Origin: a virus
IMG/VR virus record: IMGVR_UViG_3300024182_000007
Coordinates: 1 to 63,526 of that record
Length of the DNA stretch: 63,526 bases
Direction: 5' to 3' (one strand)
The number at the start of each line of letters is the position of its first letter. The stretch's first letter is position 1. A program made the position numbers and the translations under genes. The notes under the pieces are model-generated. The model did no database searches and was not told the DNA's origin. It saw only the letters and a program-made list of their open reading frames with translations. Shown here piece by piece: positions 31,940 to 40,247 of the stretch.

Positions 31940-32353
31940 ATGACGGAAGGCGAGCGCATCGCAATACTGGAGAGAGACTTGGCGGCTCTCGACCGCCTCC
32001 TTTCCTCCCACCGCGTCGGCCACGAGCGCGAGCACGAACTCCTCATGCAGGCCGTCGAGGAGTTCAAGTCCTACCTCAAATCCAAGCTCATCGAAATGAA
32101 CGAAGTCCGCGCCCAGATCGGGGAAGAGCGGGGAGCTTATATCACCCGAGATGCGCTCGACGCCCGTATGGCCGGTATCGAATCCCACATCTCCGCTCTG
32201 TCTCAATCGATGGACTCCCGCCTTAAGGCCATCGAAACGAAAGTCGCCAATTACGACGGGCGGCTGTGGATGATCGGCGCCGTGATGACCGCCCTTATGT
32301 TCATCATCACCATCGTTACGGAGATCGTCATCCGCATGATCTGGAAAGGCTGA
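31940..32353 (+). CDS. coiled-coil protein with C-terminal membrane span (holin-like)
   Basis: About 105 residues of charged helix (ERIAILERDLAALDRLLSSH and onward) are followed by one strong membrane span (MIGAVMTALMFIITIVTEIV) near the end. This layout is common among phage holin-like or virion-associated membrane proteins. No endolysin is found next to it. Confidence 0.6.
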   Translation: MTEGERIAILERDLAALDRLLSSHRVGHEREHELLMQAVEEFKSYLKSKLIEMNEVRAQIGEERGAYITRDALDARMAGIESHISALSQSMDSRLKAIETKVANYDGRLWMIGAVMTALMFIITIVTEIVIRMIWKG

Positions 32354-32378
32354 CCTATTTCTAAAAGGAGGTGATGAT

Positions 32379-32432
32379 ATGACCCCTACATCCGGCGACG
32401 ACTGGGAGATCCTCTGGCCCCTTTTCGACTAA
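32379..32432 (+). CDS. 17-residue micro-ORF with a perfect Shine-Dalgarno
   Basis: AAGGAGGTGATGAT sits at ideal spacing before the ATG at 32379. The product is MTPTSGDDWEILWPLFD, acidic and Trp-rich. It may be a regulatory upstream peptide or a genuine microprotein. Confidence 0.35.
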   Translation: MTPTSGDDWEILWPLFD

Positions 32433-32448
32433 CCCCTGAAAATAGCAG

Positions 32449-32477
32449 TTGACAGGCGCTTAAGGTTCCTGTTAAAG
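32449..32477 (+). promoter_or_regulatory. sigma70-type promoter of an orphan transcript
   Basis: TTGACA (32449-32454), 17 bases, TTAAAG (32472-32477). The -35 is perfect and the -10 matches about half of the consensus. Confidence 0.45.
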
Positions 32478-32484
32478 TTCCAAC

Positions 32485-32570
32485 TGAAGCGGCTCGTTTG
32501 GGCTATTCTTAGGTCACGAACCTCGAAGCCCCTCTGGAGACAATCCTCCTCCAGAGGGGCTTTTAGTTTT
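32485..32570 (+). ncRNA. candidate small RNA (about 85 nt)
   Basis: The start is set seven bases after the -10 at 32472. The transcript would contain the hairpin AGGT-CACGA-ACCT and end at the strong terminator. No open frame with a ribosome site lies inside. It could also be an attenuated leader for the genes downstream. Confidence 0.4.
32526..32570 (+). terminator. strong intrinsic terminator
   Basis: AAGCCCCTCTGGAG (32526-32539) pairs perfectly with CTCCAGAGGGGCTT (32549-32562), followed by TTAGTTTT. The 14-bp stem is one of the strongest in the window. Confidence 0.85.
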
Positions 32571-32670
32571 TAGCCGACGATCCTCAGGTGGGCCGGTATT
32601 CTGAGTAGCCGATATACACCGCATCTCCTCTTCAAAAGGAGGCGCGACAAGTCGGGAAAGGAGAACGCCA

Positions 32671-32739
32671 ATGTTCTACGCCGAGGAAGTAGCTTACCGC
32701 CGCGGCCGCCGTGGCAAACATCGCGGCAAAAAGCGGTAA
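32671..32739 (+). CDS. 22-residue basic peptide
   Basis: AAAGGAG lies eight bases before the ATG at 32671. The product is MFYAEEVAYRRGRRGKHRGK plus a two-residue basic end, a likely nucleic-acid binder. Bases 32740-32910 after it hold no gene I can support. Confidence 0.4.
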   Translation: MFYAEEVAYRRGRRGKHRGKKR

Positions 32740-32910
32740 TTCAAAATCGAGCGGATCGACTATCCGCATCTCTATTTCGTTCGTTCGCATCGTCACGAGG
32801 CGGTTTAAGACTCATCCCTTAGGCCGCCTTAAAAAGTGGAGCGTTAGTTGAAATCGATTGAGATCGTCGAACAAGGCCGGAGCACCTCCGATAACCTTAT
32901 TCTCTGATTT

Positions 32911-33243
32911 ATGTCCCCGTCCCCTTCTCCCTCCTCTTCCCCGTCTCCCGGAGCCTCCCCGTCCACTCTGGCCGGATCGAGCCTTTCTCCCGGAGCTTCT
33001 CCTGAAGCCGCTCAAGCGCAGGCGGGAGCAGATCAAACGGGGGAAGAAGGCGGCGATAAGGGCATGCAGATGACGATCCAGGAGATCCGCTCGATCGAAA
33101 CGAAACTGGTCGGTATGGCCAAACAATTCCCCTCGGCCGCCCCCAGTTTCCGCAAGACAGTCGACGCCCTCCGCTCCGCTCTCCGCCAGATCGTAGCCAA
33201 CCCTGGAAGCCCGGAGCCCTCCAGTCCCAATATCGGAGGTTAG
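32911..33243 (+). CDS. small virion-associated-type protein (110 aa)
   Basis: A Ser/Pro/Ala-rich, low-complexity N-terminal half is followed by a conserved helical part (RSIETKLVGMAKQFPSAAPS, then TVDALRSALRQIVANPGSPE). This helix-rich tail is common in small proteins beside phage scaffold genes. The opposite-strand frame over this stretch is a shadow. Confidence 0.6.
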   Translation: MSPSPSPSSSPSPGASPSTLAGSSLSPGASPEAAQAQAGADQTGEEGGDKGMQMTIQEIRSIETKLVGMAKQFPSAAPSFRKTVDALRSALRQIVANPGSPEPSSPNIGG

Positions 33244-33247
33244 AGAT

Positions 33248-33349
33248 ATGGATAAGCTGAAGGACAACTCCCAGGCTCTCCCGGCAGGATTCGATAACCA
33301 CGTTTCCCATGTATTCGTTACGTGGCCGAAAGGAGCTATCCATGAATAA
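33248..33349 (+). CDS. small hypothetical protein (33 aa)
   Basis: GGAGG precedes the ATG at 33248. The product, MDKLKDNSQALPAGFDNHVS with a short tail, overlaps the start of the scaffold gene, so it may couple translation. Confidence 0.4.
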   Translation: MDKLKDNSQALPAGFDNHVSHVFVTWPKGAIHE

Positions 33350-34355
33350 ACAGGCTTTAGAAGCATACGTCAAGGAAGTGGCGGGAGACGATCCCGATAT
33401 CGCCTCGAAGATGCTGGAGATCCTCGGATCTAAGGAGGACGCCGCCAACCGTTTTCTCTCCGGCTTCGAGGGGAGGGCGGAGTCAACCCGCCGCTTCCAG
33501 GAGGCCGCCCAAACCAAGAAACAGGCCGAAACCCTGATAACCGATTACGAGCAGCGTCTCACTTCGGCGGACGAGAAGATCAAAAAGATCATGTCCGACG
33601 CCGCCTCCGACAAGATCTCCCTCGCCCGCGCCAAGGCCATGCTCCAGGTCGTCAAAGAGAAATACGCTCTGGCCGACGACGACATCCCCTCCGACGCCGA
33701 CGTTCGTTTCGCCGCCGATAAAGGAGTCGTCCCTAAAGACTCCGGGATCGACATCGAAGCCCGCCTCAAAACCTTCGAGGACGACCTCTTTAAGAGGATA
33801 TCGGAGAAGATCGTCCCCGAGATGAGCGGACTCGCCGCCATCCCCATCGTCTGGTCGGCCATCAACGGCGAACACTTTGAGCTTACCGGCAAGCGCCTTA
33901 CCAAACAAGAGCAGGCGGAGATCATGCGCGAGGCCCGCGAAAAGAACATGTCCCTGGAGGACGTATGGATGGCCAAGCACAACATCCCTCTCATCCGCGA
34001 GCAGAAGTCCGACGAGATCAAGAAGGCCAAATGGAAGGACGAGTGGGACAAGGCCGAACAAGCCCGCCGCACCGAGGAGGCCCTAAGCGGGGGGCAGAAG
34101 CGGGATGGTGTGGAGATGGTACCCGCTTCCCAGCGTTCTCCCCTCCTTCAAAAGAAGTTCGACGTCGAAGCTATCGATGGAGATTTCCAGCAAGAGGAAA
34201 TAAACGCCAGGAAGAGCGGATCAGACGGCCGAGGGAAGACTGACGGGAAGCATGAGGAGAAGCGGCTGAGGGGGGCGGACGCGGCGGCGGCCAACTTCAT
34301 GCGGCGGCGCTCACTTGGACTACAATGGGGCGAGCCGGAGAAGAAAGCTGGATAG
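33342..34355 (+). CDS. scaffold-like protein
   Basis: AAGGAG precedes the ATG at 33342, better than the longer start at 33309. The 337-residue protein is helical and highly charged (Lys/Glu/Asp/Arg), with predicted coiled coils (TRRFQEAAQTKKQAETLITD) and a basic C-terminal tail. These features and its position before the capsid gene fit a scaffolding protein. Confidence 0.65.
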   Translation: MNKQALEAYVKEVAGDDPDIASKMLEILGSKEDAANRFLSGFEGRAESTRRFQEAAQTKKQAETLITDYEQRLTSADEKIKKIMSDAASDKISLARAKAMLQVVKEKYALADDDIPSDADVRFAADKGVVPKDSGIDIEARLKTFEDDLFKRISEKIVPEMSGLAAIPIVWSAINGEHFELTGKRLTKQEQAEIMREAREKNMSLEDVWMAKHNIPLIREQKSDEIKKAKWKDEWDKAEQARRTEEALSGGQKRDGVEMVPASQRSPLLQKKFDVEAIDGDFQQEEINARKSGSDGRGKTDGKHEEKRLRGADAAAANFMRRRSLGLQWGEPEKKAG

Positions 34356-34364
34356 AATAGAGGG

Positions 34365-34946
34365 ATGCGTAAACTCTCTGAGAACGAACAACTCGCTTGG
34401 GCCGCTGGCTTTATGGACGGCGAAGGGTGTGTAAGCATCAGTCGTCAGAAAAGAGAACGGACCACCAAAAAAGAAGGCGATCATCGCGTGTATTACTGCT
34501 ATACGCTCGGTGTCGCCATCAGTCAGAAGAAGCCGGAGCCGCTGGAGATATTCCATCGCATGTTCGGCGGTCACTTCTTCTCCTACAAGTCCAAGGGCGT
34601 CACATACTGGCGTTGGCAGCATTGGGGTTCTGGAGCGCACGCCTGCCTCAATCAGCTTTTCTCATATCTGATCGTCAAGCGAAAGATCGCAAGCCTCTGC
34701 ATGGAATTCCAGGAGGAGATGACGGCCTGGAACCGGGAATTCGGACGTAACGGATACCCGGAGTGGATCATCAAGGCCCGTGAAGACTTCTGGATGAAAG
34801 CCCGCGTGATGAACGCGCGAAGCTGGTACGATCCGGCTAGTCCGAAGTACGAAGGCCCGAAAGCGGCATCGAAAAAGGGCCAAACCAAAGGTAAGAACGT
34901 CTATCAAAAAGGAGAACTTCGGTCTACTAAGGAATTAGTACAGTAG
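34365..34946 (+). CDS. LAGLIDADG homing endonuclease
   Basis: LAWAAGFMDGEGCVSIS near the N-terminus is a LAGLIDADG motif with the catalytic acidic residue. The rest has the expected beta-rich DNA-binding pattern (YCYTLGVAISQKKPEPLEIF, and YLIVKRKIASLCMEFQEEM). It is free-standing between the scaffold and capsid genes, a typical homing site next to an essential gene. The C-terminal tail is Lys-rich. Confidence 0.8.
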   Translation: MRKLSENEQLAWAAGFMDGEGCVSISRQKRERTTKKEGDHRVYYCYTLGVAISQKKPEPLEIFHRMFGGHFFSYKSKGVTYWRWQHWGSGAHACLNQLFSYLIVKRKIASLCMEFQEEMTAWNREFGRNGYPEWIIKAREDFWMKARVMNARSWYDPASPKYEGPKAASKKGQTKGKNVYQKGELRSTKELVQ

Positions 34947-34966
34947 GCTTGTAAGTTATTGATTCT

Positions 34967-36109
34967 ATGGCGGATCCGATTCTCGACGAAGTAAATTTGA
35001 CGACGCTCCCGGAAATAAATGATAGCGCCATCGAAGACCAGTTTTTTTTAGGCAGCGTGTTACAAGCGCACATCCGCGCCAAATGCCTCGTCCCCTTCAA
35101 GGGCGGCGCCTTCACCCGCAATACCTTCCTCTACAACCCTCTGAACGGCGGGGCGTATGCGAAGGGGATCGGCGGCTTCAATCTCACTAAGCCTCAGACT
35201 CTCGGCGGGACCGTCTTCGACCCGCGCTATTACGTCGTGATGATTATCGAGTATCTAGAAGATATCGACGTCCTCAATACAGGAGACCTCTCCATCTTCA
35301 GCCTGCTCGAAACGGACATGGCCAACGCCTACGAGACGATCAGCGCCATCATGGCCCTCGACATCCAGCAGAATGGAGTCATCGCCCCGCGCAACATCAA
35401 CATCAACGGATGGGTTGAAGCCATAAACGACGGGATCTACCCTTCATGGGACGGGAACATCTACACCACGTATGGGACGGCCACGCGCAACGGTGTAGTG
35501 AGGAAGGCTCTCAACGGAAACGTCTTCTGGTGCGGCAATCAGGACGGAACCGCCGGGGCGATCACCTACCCCATCATGAACGCCGCCTACGCCCTCACCC
35601 GGCGCGGTCGATTTGAACCAGACTTGGGAGTGGGGAACAAGCCGGTCATTACGTTCATTGAAAACCGCATGCAGCCGCAGCAGCGCCTCGGGCAGGAAGC
35701 TGCCTCAGTCCGAGATCCTTACTTCGGTGCGATGGGCTTCCGTTTCAAGCGGGCCATCATCATGCAGGACGACTACTTCCCCTCGGCCCTCGGCTACCCT
35801 TATTCGGACGCCACGAACGGCGGACTCGGGAACAATCTGACGGCCACTATAGCGTATGTAGCCCCGGCCGCCGTCTCGAACAACTTCCCCGTGGCCAATC
35901 AAACTCTGACGGTGGGCGAAGTTTTCGTCTTCTTCAATACGGACGACATCCGCTTCCGCGTTTCCGACTCCCGTGAGTTCGGCTTCAATCCGACGGACTT
36001 CATCCGCGCCCCGGATAACACGCGCATCGCCTCCCAGCTCAAAGCGGCCGTCAACATGGAGTTCACCGCCCCGTGGAAGCATGTGCAGCTCTTCGGGATC
36101 AACGGTTAG
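34967..36109 (+). CDS. major capsid protein
   Basis: The 380-residue protein follows the scaffold. It has a long amphipathic region with a spine-like pattern (DMANAYETISAIMALDIQQN) and extended beta regions, ending FTAPWKHVQLFGING. Size, position and composition fit an HK97-fold capsid protein, although no short signature motif exists for this family. Confidence 0.75.
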   Translation: MADPILDEVNLTTLPEINDSAIEDQFFLGSVLQAHIRAKCLVPFKGGAFTRNTFLYNPLNGGAYAKGIGGFNLTKPQTLGGTVFDPRYYVVMIIEYLEDIDVLNTGDLSIFSLLETDMANAYETISAIMALDIQQNGVIAPRNININGWVEAINDGIYPSWDGNIYTTYGTATRNGVVRKALNGNVFWCGNQDGTAGAITYPIMNAAYALTRRGRFEPDLGVGNKPVITFIENRMQPQQRLGQEAASVRDPYFGAMGFRFKRAIIMQDDYFPSALGYPYSDATNGGLGNNLTATIAYVAPAAVSNNFPVANQTLTVGEVFVFFNTDDIRFRVSDSREFGFNPTDFIRAPDNTRIASQLKAAVNMEFTAPWKHVQLFGING

Positions 36110-36128
36110 TTTCAAGGAGATATAGAAT

Positions 36129-36794
36129 ATGTCACTCGGACTCACTGGCGTCTCTCTACAATCGCCGAAGCTCCCCACCGGATACTTGAACTCCCCTGGA
36201 GGCGACGTATCCCCCGGTGTCCCTCTTGTCTCCCCGTCAGGCTCCATTGTCCAGCCCTATCTCGGCCAACTAGGGGGCAAGCTCTGGGTGAGCGCCGACG
36301 ACGCGGCGAAGCTATCCGACCCGGCCACCCTCGGCGGCAATCTCTACGGCGGCGTCTATATGTACGTGCGCTTGGCCGCCGCAGCCGCCGCTCTCGGTCT
36401 CCAGCGCGGACGCCTCCTCTTCTGGGATACGTCCGTCGCTGACGATCTCTACCAAGTGACCACTCTCGAATCCCAGAATGGCGGCATCCCCATCTGGGCG
36501 GGCGTCCAGGTCAATATCCCCACCGCCGGGAATTATATCTGGATGCAGGTTCTCGGGAGGATGCGCGTGCGATGCAGGGCCGTTGTCACCGCCGCCACTC
36601 AGAACATCATCATGGCCCTCGCCGGAGCGGGAGCCGATAACGCGACTGTGGACGGTGTGGCTGCGGCTACGGCTGTGGTCTTCGGAACCGCCGGAGCGGC
36701 CATCCATCAATATCTGGGCGTAGGAGAGGTCGTGGCGGCTAATACGGCCCTCATCTCCATGACCCCCCGAGTCATGCCCGCGTGGAGGCAATAA
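36129..36794 (+). CDS. capsid-associated (decoration-like) protein
   Basis: AAGGAG-like sequence precedes the ATG at 36129. The 221-residue protein is Gly/Ala/Val-rich and beta-like (VAAATAVVFGTAGAAIHQYL). It follows the capsid gene directly, where decoration or head-completion proteins are usual. No specific family is recognised. Confidence 0.55.
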   Translation: MSLGLTGVSLQSPKLPTGYLNSPGGDVSPGVPLVSPSGSIVQPYLGQLGGKLWVSADDAAKLSDPATLGGNLYGGVYMYVRLAAAAAALGLQRGRLLFWDTSVADDLYQVTTLESQNGGIPIWAGVQVNIPTAGNYIWMQVLGRMRVRCRAVVTAATQNIIMALAGAGADNATVDGVAAATAVVFGTAGAAIHQYLGVGEVVAANTALISMTPRVMPAWRQ

Positions 36795-36799
36795 TCCTC

Positions 36800-37018
36800 A
36801 TGGGAGCGCGCCAACTACGTCTGTTCGTCGTCCCTCATGACGGGGCGCAGAAGTTCATCGATCAGTCTCTCGCCGCCGGAGAGGAAGTGTTCCAACTCCC
36901 CTCCACTCCCGATCACAGCATCATCGGACTGACGGCGCCGCAATCTGCTAAGGTGGAAGTCAAGGAAGCCAAGGAAGTCAAAGAAGAGAAACCGGCTTCC
37001 AAAGGAGCGAGCAAATGA
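36800..37018 (+). CDS. hypothetical protein with Lys/Glu tail (72 aa)
   Basis: The ATG at 36800 is preferred over a GTG at 36782 that overlaps the previous gene. A compact N-terminus (RQLRLFVVPHDGAQKFIDQS) is followed by a charged tail (KVEVKEAKEVKEEKPASKG). The stop overlaps the next gene as ATGA. Confidence 0.55.
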   Translation: MGARQLRLFVVPHDGAQKFIDQSLAAGEEVFQLPSTPDHSIIGLTAPQSAKVEVKEAKEVKEEKPASKGASK

Positions 37019-37173
37019 GCTGGATCGACATCCTCAAAGAGATCCTCGGCATCGTCGTGCAGATCCTCGGTTCCATCCATCCGACGTCCGCTCAATCGGT
37101 CATCACTCAATCGGACGGCCAGAAGATCACCGGCCAGCTCCGCCAGTTAGCGGACCAGATCGAAAGAGGCTAA
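37015..37173 (+). CDS. small helical protein (52 aa)
   Basis: ATGA overlap with the preceding gene. MSWIDILKEILGIVVQILGS is a hydrophobic amphipathic helix, followed by a polar part. It is too short to place in a family. Confidence 0.55.
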   Translation: MSWIDILKEILGIVVQILGSIHPTSAQSVITQSDGQKITGQLRQLADQIERG

Positions 37174-37181
37174 CTCTCTAT

Positions 37182-37538
37182 ATGAAGCCTTATCCTACTC
37201 AGGGCGAATATCCGGCGGTCCCCGGCAATAAGATCTGGAGTCCCGCCGACGTCCTCGGCCCCACGTCGTACGCCGTGATCGTCCCCGCCTCCCCTCTAGT
37301 CACCGGCGGCCAGTTGATCGCCGCGTCCAAATTCGGCATGAAGTACCTGGAGATGGTCTTTCACGGGACCTCCGACGACGGGTCTTATATCGTCGTGGCC
37401 TATCTCGTCCCCTTTCAGACGGGACAGCCATCCACATCGGTTCGCCTGCAATGGATCACCGCCGCCACCGGAGCGGAAGTTGTCGCCACTACGAATCTTT
37501 CGGCGCGTACGGTGAGAGTCTGGGCGATCGGATCTTGA
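37182..37538 (+). CDS. hypothetical beta-rich structural protein (118 aa)
   Basis: The protein is dominated by beta-strand patterns (YLEMVFHGTSDDGSYIVVAY, and TGAEVVATTNLSARTVRVWA). It is probably a virion or connector component given its place among head genes. Confidence 0.55.
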   Translation: MKPYPTQGEYPAVPGNKIWSPADVLGPTSYAVIVPASPLVTGGQLIAASKFGMKYLEMVFHGTSDDGSYIVVAYLVPFQTGQPSTSVRLQWITAATGAEVVATTNLSARTVRVWAIGS

Positions 37539-37548
37539 GTATATTCAT

Positions 37549-37749
37549 ATGCCTATCCTCCAGATCATCGTCATTCTTCTCGTTCTGGCTTTAGTCTGGT
37601 GGATCTTCTCCACCTACGTACTTCCGCGCGTCCCCGAACCATTCAAAACCATCATCATCGTCGTCCTCGCCTTGGCCGCCTGCTTCTGGCTTCTGACTTG
37701 GGCGGGGATCATTCCCGGCAGCGCGTGGAATTTCAGGAGCGTGCGATGA
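37549..37749 (+). CDS. small two-span membrane protein (66 aa)
   Basis: Two hydrophobic spans (ILQIIVILLVLALVWWIF and TIIIVVLALAACFWLLTWAG) are separated by a short polar loop. Such proteins occur in phage structural operons; holin function is possible. The stop overlaps the next start as ATGA. Confidence 0.6.
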   Translation: MPILQIIVILLVLALVWWIFSTYVLPRVPEPFKTIIIVVLALAACFWLLTWAGIIPGSAWNFRSVR

Positions 37750-38183
37750 GCAAAAAAGAACCTAAGTCCGAACCGCAGCCGGAACCTATCCATACCGTTC
37801 TCGATCTCGACGCATTCGCCGGTCAGAACATAACCAGTTTCAACGAAGAACAGCTGGCGACCTGGGATGAAGCGAAACGCCTCGCCCAATTCATCGACTC
37901 CAGCGGCGAGTTCCAGTCCGCCGGTATCCACACTCTCCCGATCACCGGCGACTTCACTACCTCCGGCATCTTCATCCCCTCCTGGGCGTCCGGACCCGGC
38001 GGCTTCCCGGAACCGTCCGACCTCCCCAACTCCAACTACTTCCTCCACTTCCGCTTCTCCAATCGCATGGAGGGGATGAACGTGGGACTCGTGCGCGGTG
38101 CCGTCAACCGCTACCCTAACTCCCCCGATTACGTTCTATCGGAGCTTCTGCGGGAAGTCCAGGAAGGCGCAAGGACCGCCTGA
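37746..38183 (+). CDS. hypothetical protein (145 aa) among head-tail genes
   Basis: The start at 37746 is in an ATGA overlap; the frame upstream to 37599 is a shadow. The protein has an acidic N-terminus and a folded part (TGDFTTSGIFIPSWASGPGG, then NYFLHFRFSNRMEGMNVGLV). It is probably a head-tail connector accessory. Confidence 0.55.
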   Translation: MSKKEPKSEPQPEPIHTVLDLDAFAGQNITSFNEEQLATWDEAKRLAQFIDSSGEFQSAGIHTLPITGDFTTSGIFIPSWASGPGGFPEPSDLPNSNYFLHFRFSNRMEGMNVGLVRGAVNRYPNSPDYVLSELLREVQEGARTA

Positions 38184-38187
38184 TTGA

Positions 38188-39198
38188 ATGGCCTATCGGG
38201 ACCTGACCGGCGACCTTATCGGAGCAGTCCCCCGTTTAGGCTTCCTCAACGCCTCCTCTATCCTTTCCCGCGCCTGGAGAATGCTCCAGGATATGCGCCT
38301 CTGGAGCTTCAACGTCATCACGGACGGCCAGATCTATTCTCCCGACTCCATCTCCGTTGGGACAGTCTCGGCCGTCTTCAACTCCTTTACGGTGACTCCT
38401 GATGCTACGGCGATCGCCGCCCTTAACGCCGTCGTCGCCTCCAACCCCTTACTGGCGTCGTCTACTCTGGGCATAGGTCGGCAGATCCGCATCGGCTCTT
38501 CCCCCTCCGGACCGCTCTACGATATCTCCTCGTACGATGGGGCGACGATCACCCTCGACCGCCCTTATGGAGAACCGACGATCGCGGGCTCTCTCTATCA
38601 GGTCTATAAAGCTTTCTATGCGCCGCCAGTCATCGCCTCTCTCCCATCTGTTGACTTCGTGCGCTATTTCTCCGTCCGCAACGTCAACTCCGGCTACTCC
38701 ATCCGAGGCAGGAGACTTTTCTATACGCAGGCGCAATTGAACGCCATCGATCCCCAGCGTGGGGCCACCGGAGACGCTTACATCCTAGCCATCAAAGGCC
38801 GCAACGAACTGGGTCAGCCCGTTCATGAGTTCTACCCGAACCCCGTCAACCAATCTACATACGTAGCGCAGTTCCAGATCCGCTGGCCGACTCCCTCCCC
38901 CTCCGTCCCCCTCCCTCAGATGCCCTACGCTCTCGAAGAAACCCTCCTCTATCTATCCAAGCGTTTAGCTGGAGAGTGGGCGCTCTCCAACCTCTCCACC
39001 TATCCTGAATTAGAGAGAGTGAATTGGGTGGCTTATATTCAATGGCAGGATAAAGCCTTCAAAGAAGAACGTATCCAGTGCATCAAGCAGGATGACGAAA
39101 TAGCCCCTCAGATCGCGTATCTACAGGGAAGTGTGTTCGATTTTCCTCTCGGCGGGTCATGGTTGCAAAACCACGACTACTCCTCTCTTTTACCGTGA
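38188..39198 (+). CDS. probable head-tail adaptor or tail structural protein (336 aa)
   Basis: The helical N-terminus (AYRDLTGDLIGAVPRLGFLN) and mixed later part (ALEETLLYLSKRLAGEWALS) are typical of podovirus adaptor proteins that sit under the portal. The assignment rests mainly on position after head genes. Confidence 0.5.
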   Translation: MAYRDLTGDLIGAVPRLGFLNASSILSRAWRMLQDMRLWSFNVITDGQIYSPDSISVGTVSAVFNSFTVTPDATAIAALNAVVASNPLLASSTLGIGRQIRIGSSPSGPLYDISSYDGATITLDRPYGEPTIAGSLYQVYKAFYAPPVIASLPSVDFVRYFSVRNVNSGYSIRGRRLFYTQAQLNAIDPQRGATGDAYILAIKGRNELGQPVHEFYPNPVNQSTYVAQFQIRWPTPSPSVPLPQMPYALEETLLYLSKRLAGEWALSNLSTYPELERVNWVAYIQWQDKAFKEERIQCIKQDDEIAPQIAYLQGSVFDFPLGGSWLQNHDYSSLLP

Positions 39199-39211
39199 TC
39201 GCCTTATATTT

Positions 39212-39931
39212 ATGCAAATGACTTGGCCTTATATCGCGGGATTCTTCGATGGAGAAGGCTGCATCCACATGATGGGCGCAGGCGGCGCTAAAGGTAGATT
39301 CCGGGTAACAATCTGCCAGTCTCAGAATATCGGCAAGCGCACTCTCGAAGAGATATCTTCTTTCCTACGCTCGCATGGGATAGCTTCTTACGTTCTCGCC
39401 CACCGGCACGGTAAAGGGCGCAAGAAAGCGCATTGGAAGCAGGTATGGAATCTGTGGATAACGGAGCAGCGTTCTATTGTCAAATACATCGAAGGAGTCT
39501 TTCCATATCTTAGGATCAAGAAGCAATTGGCAGAGGACTATCGGAGAATCTGTATTCTTACTAATTCTCTAAAGGGTCTGACCACCCCTCAGATAAAGAT
39601 CAGAAGGGACGTGTTCTTCCGGCTGATGGAATCCGGCGTTCCACTCACCGAGATTGCGGCGATGTACGGGATGGACTACTCTTCGCTTTGGAAGAAAGCC
39701 AAGATATTCGGGTTCAAAGTTCTCACTACCGAAGAGAGCAACCGGCAGAGAGCCAAGGTTCCATTCGAGCAGTTGCTCGAAGACTATAATCGGCTTGGCA
39801 GCTATCAAGCCGTCGCCCGTTTATATCGATGTCCAAGCTTCAACGTTCGGACTCGTCTGATCAAAAACGGCGTCACTCCGAACGCTCCCGGAATCACTCG
39901 CGGCAACAAACGTGCTATCTTAACTGCTTAA
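39212..39931 (+). CDS. LAGLIDADG homing endonuclease with C-terminal HTH
   Basis: PYIAGFFDGEGCIHMM near the N-terminus is a LAGLIDADG motif. The first 130 residues fit the endonuclease fold. The C-terminal half has two HTH-like segments (VPLTEIAAMYGMDYSSLWKK and GSYQAVARLYRCPSFNVRTR). TATATT lies nearby with an ATG at 39218 seven bases downstream, so a leaderless start there is possible. The gene sits between two structural genes. Confidence 0.8.
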   Translation: MQMTWPYIAGFFDGEGCIHMMGAGGAKGRFRVTICQSQNIGKRTLEEISSFLRSHGIASYVLAHRHGKGRKKAHWKQVWNLWITEQRSIVKYIEGVFPYLRIKKQLAEDYRRICILTNSLKGLTTPQIKIRRDVFFRLMESGVPLTEIAAMYGMDYSSLWKKAKIFGFKVLTTEESNRQRAKVPFEQLLEDYNRLGSYQAVARLYRCPSFNVRTRLIKNGVTPNAPGITRGNKRAILTA

Positions 39932-39944
39932 AAGGAGAATCAGA

Positions 39945-40136
39945 ATGAAGAACTCAAAAGGCGGCGGGATGATCCTCGGCAACGTCCGCTCCCCCATGTC
40001 CGCCGACCTCGTCAATCGTCCAATGGTCCCCGACTGCGCCCATAACACGACCATCAAAGGATCAGCCCCCCGATCCGCCCCTATCTCCTCCCCTCAGGCG
40101 CCGTTCGTCTCGATGGGGAGAAAGATGAAGCACTGA
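39945..40136 (+). CDS. small hypothetical protein (63 aa)
   Basis: AAAGGAG precedes the ATG at 39945. The sequence is Ser/Pro/Met-rich and probably flexible (ILGNVRSPMSADLVNRPMVP). The role is unknown. Confidence 0.55.
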   Translation: MKNSKGGGMILGNVRSPMSADLVNRPMVPDCAHNTTIKGSAPRSAPISSPQAPFVSMGRKMKH

Positions 40137-40147
40137 GTTCATCACCA

Positions 40148-40230
40148 AGCCTCCGGGCGCGTCCGTAAGGCGTGTGGCCGCAGGGGACGGTTCATCCCGG
40201 TATTGACGTTCCCTGCTTTATAAGCCACGT
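40148..40230 (+). ncRNA. structured intercistronic RNA candidate
   Basis: GCAGGGGACG (40180-40189) pairs over ten positions with CGTTCCCTGC (40207-40216), with one GU pair. GTGGC (40174-40178) and GCCAC (40224-40228) close it from outside. GCCT...AGGC forms a hairpin before it. The 111-base gap has no gene and lies just before the 40248 start. Confidence 0.4.
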
Positions 40231-40247
40231 AGCCGCTAGCCGGATAT

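Noticed and set aside
32812-33366. Minus-strand frame of 184 codons
   Set aside because: Shadow of the Ser/Pro-rich gene at 32911; Arg/Gly-rich composition and no ribosome site.
33483-34061. Minus-strand frame of 192 codons opposite the scaffold gene
   Set aside because: Gly/Leu/Val-biased shadow of the charged scaffold protein.
36312-36791. Minus-strand frame of 159 codons opposite the decoration-like gene
   Set aside because: Gly/His/Asp-rich shadow without start signals; the plus-strand gene fits the operon.
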